The notes below the pieces were generated by a model. It was not told where the DNA came from. It was given only the letters and a program-made list of their open reading frames with translations, and ran no database searches. 64,000 bases of DNA from Lutimonas vermicola (lineage in GTDB: Bacteria > Bacteroidota > Bacteroidia > Flavobacteriales > Flavobacteriaceae). The DNA lies in contig NZ_JBCDNA010000001.1 in assembly GCF_038433205.1 (NCBI RefSeq), forward strand, positions 1 through 64,000, given 5' to 3'. Below, piece after piece: positions 62,828 to 64,000 of this stretch (within the stretch, counting starts at the first letter, position 1; each line of letters opens with the position of its first letter). The translations under genes were made by a program, and so were the position numbers.

Positions 62828-63493
62828 TTAGCAGCCTCCTTCGGGCATTTTTTTCTTTTTTTTGGGCTTGGTAATCACCTTTTTTGGTGCTTTCTTTTTG
62901 ATCACTTTGGTTTCGATTTCAACCGTATCATTGGCCACGCCAAAGTATTTTCCTGCAGCCTTTCTAAATGCATATAATTCAAATGCTTCATTAGACATTG
63001 TTTCTTTTGGATATGGGGGTTCGATTATGGTCTCAAACCAGGCGTTTAGACCGCCATCCAGCACATAAAGTCTTTGATAACCCAGTCGGTTGCCAATCAT
63101 CCAGGCTTCATTGGCCAAAAAATTGTCGTTGGCAAAAAGCACAATATCGTAAATGTCCTGATTGAGATAAGCATTCAGGTTTTTATCAAACATCTGAGCA
63201 AGAGGTATATGTATCGCGTTGGGAAGGCTGAATTTCTCAAATTCCTCAGTAGTTCTGGTATCAATTAGCAATAAAACGGGATCTTGATTGACCATTCTGT
63301 CTGCCATGAGATCTGTTGAAATATACCTTTCTGTACTCAATAAATTTTTCACGAATTGTTCGGGTGGGATACCATCGTGTTTTTGATGTTTTGGAATCAA
63401 AAATAACCCACCTGCCAATAAGATCAGGATCAAGGCTAAAAACTGATAACTTCTTTTTACCAGGATTTTTTTTGTTGTATACGTTGCTGACAT
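62828..63493 (-). CDS. membrane-anchored rhodanese-fold protein without active Cys, ending in GGC (paralogue)
   Basis: A 221-residue protein with one N-terminal membrane segment (about 16-33) and a rhodanese-like domain (about 55-155) recognised by LLLIDTRTTEEFEKFSLPNAIHIPLAQM and YVLDGGLNAW. The loop that should hold the catalytic Cys reads LFANDNFLANEAW. The tail ends PKKKKKMPEGGC, identical over these 12 residues to the tail of the following gene product, and C221 is the only Cys. It lies 11 bases after the YeeE/YedE gene and 38 bases before its paralogue, so all three are probably one operon. Confidence 0.8.
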   Translation of the reverse strand: MSATYTTKKILVKRSYQFLALILILLAGGLFLIPKHQKHDGIPPEQFVKNLLSTERYISTDLMADRMVNQDPVLLLIDTRTTEEFEKFSLPNAIHIPLAQMFDKNLNAYLNQDIYDIVLFANDNFLANEAWMIGNRLGYQRLYVLDGGLNAWFETIIEPPYPKETMSNEAFELYAFRKAAGKYFGVANDTVEIETKVIKKKAPKKVITKPKKKKKMPEGGC

Positions 63494-63504
63494 ATGAAGC
63501 TATT

Positions 63505-64000
63505 TTAGTAAAAAACTTTCTTGACTCGTTTCCTGACCACATCTGAAATATAGAAGGCCAGGATGGCAATCAGGGTAAAAATAAAAATGATCAGATAAGG
63601 GGATATACCCAGAGTTTCATCAAGGGTAATATGTCCCAGATTTGATTTTTCATAAAGTGGTTGTAACCAGGTAAAGGATTCAGAAAAAATAACGATCCCT
63701 ATAAAGAGCCCTATGGTGAAAATGATGCCGTCTATTTTTCCAATGCCCGCGGCGCATAAACTTGTTCCGGGACAAAATCCGCCTGCCAGGAATCCTATTC
63801 CCATGATAAAACCACCAACTATAGCAGCCCAGAGGTAGGTAGGTTGTACAAAGAGTTGGGTCATATCGATCCAGTTGAGATAATCCATATAGTTCAAGCC
63901 GATAAGCGCAACTATACATGCCGTAAAGAATACCTTTAAAACAGCAAAGTCATAGCCATAAAAAACACCGATAAGTTTTCGTGAGGAGGAAAACCCTGAA
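63505..64000 (-). CDS. YeeE/YedE family sulfur transporter, half-size (5' end outside window)
   Basis: Integral membrane protein of the YeeE/YedE (TsuA-like) family, some of which take up thiosulfate. The frame stays open to the window edge: the sequence before the internal MNYMDYL reads GFSSSRKLIGVFYGYDFAV and a hydrophobic segment, as in family members, so the true start is beyond 64000 and about 165 codons are visible. GGFCPGTSLCAAGIGKIDG holds the conserved family cysteines. Bacteroidota often split this transporter into two half-size genes; the other half may lie upstream outside the window. It is the first visible gene of the unit with the GGC-tailed proteins. Confidence 0.88.
   Translation of the reverse strand, partial: SGFSSSRKLIGVFYGYDFAVLKVFFTACIVALIGLNYMDYLNWIDMTQLFVQPTYLWAAIVGGFIMGIGFLAGGFCPGTSLCAAGIGKIDGIIFTIGLFIGIVIFSESFTWLQPLYEKSNLGHITLDETLGISPYLIIFIFTLIAILAFYISDVVRKRVKKVFY

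Noticed and set aside
63505..63897. YeeE/YedE gene starting at the internal ATG 63897
   Set aside because: The frame continues open to the window edge with typical family sequence, so the gene is cut by the window and starts outside.
1..64000. tRNA genes, CRISPR arrays, prophage
   Set aside because: No tRNA-like T-loop/acceptor pairs, no spaced identical repeats of CRISPR type and no phage structural genes were recognised by eye; a covariance search would be needed to exclude small RNAs fully.

Overview
The window is a 64 kb piece of a chromosome from the phylum Bacteroidota, most likely a free-living (probably marine) member of the Flavobacteriaceae. The evidence is the type IX secretion protein PorQ, repeated promoters of the Bacteroidota type (TTG, about 20 bases, TAnnTTTG), a eukaryote-like NADP isocitrate dehydrogenase, a long-form GAPDH, and the gene order dapF-GNAT-mltG-DUF2279. 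The DNA is AT-rich and densely coding. I saw no tRNA, CRISPR array, prophage or classical insertion sequence.

Layout. 0-0.4 kb: the tail of a 23S rRNA gene, a terminator-like hairpin in the spacer, 5S rRNA and a terminator. 0.4-9.5 kb: a Lon-family protease, a broken sterol desaturase, and a damage-response mutagenesis cassette (Y-family polymerase plus a short DnaE, divergent from a self-cleaving XRE-S24 repressor). A REP-associated tyrosine transposase (RAYT) follows, flanked on both sides by hairpin-forming 15-bp tandem repeats; a third array of the same repeat lies behind the 5S gene. 9.5-30.6 kb: mostly housekeeping and transport genes (porQ-cmk, queE, HerA-like ATPase, folD, ffh, msrB, lhgO, mscS, MATE and polysaccharide exporters, icd). 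30.6-31.66 kb: about 1.06 kb without genes, with a DnaA-box cluster and several large hairpins, a possible origin or RNA locus. 31.7-46.6 kb: rplS, trmD, prmC, ribD, dnaA, a cell-wall operon (dapF to DUF2279), HtrA and GAPDH. 46.7-52.6 kb: a complete RND efflux operon.

52.7-64 kb is the most unusual part, an apparent sulfur-handling island on the minus strand, split by ligA. One unit encodes an SQR-like flavoprotein, a DUF1641 protein, a TusE/DsrC-type carrier and a DsrE-like protein. Its promoter has two palindromes (GTGACTTAAGTCAC type) placed where a Crp/Fnr activator would bind. A Crp/Fnr regulator, a porin, two double-rhodanese exported proteins, two membrane-anchored rhodanese-fold proteins and a YeeE/YedE transporter (cut by the window edge) complete it. 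The two anchored rhodanese-fold proteins have no active-site cysteine. Each has a single cysteine, the very last residue, at the end of the same lysine-rich tail (PKKKKKMPEGGC). I know of no described family with this layout, and it is my main candidate for an undescribed system: possibly cysteine-tipped arms that carry sulfane sulfur between envelope sulfurtransferases and the YeeE/YedE channel, or that act as a redox or metal tether. Function is inference; the cysteine pattern is read directly from the sequence.
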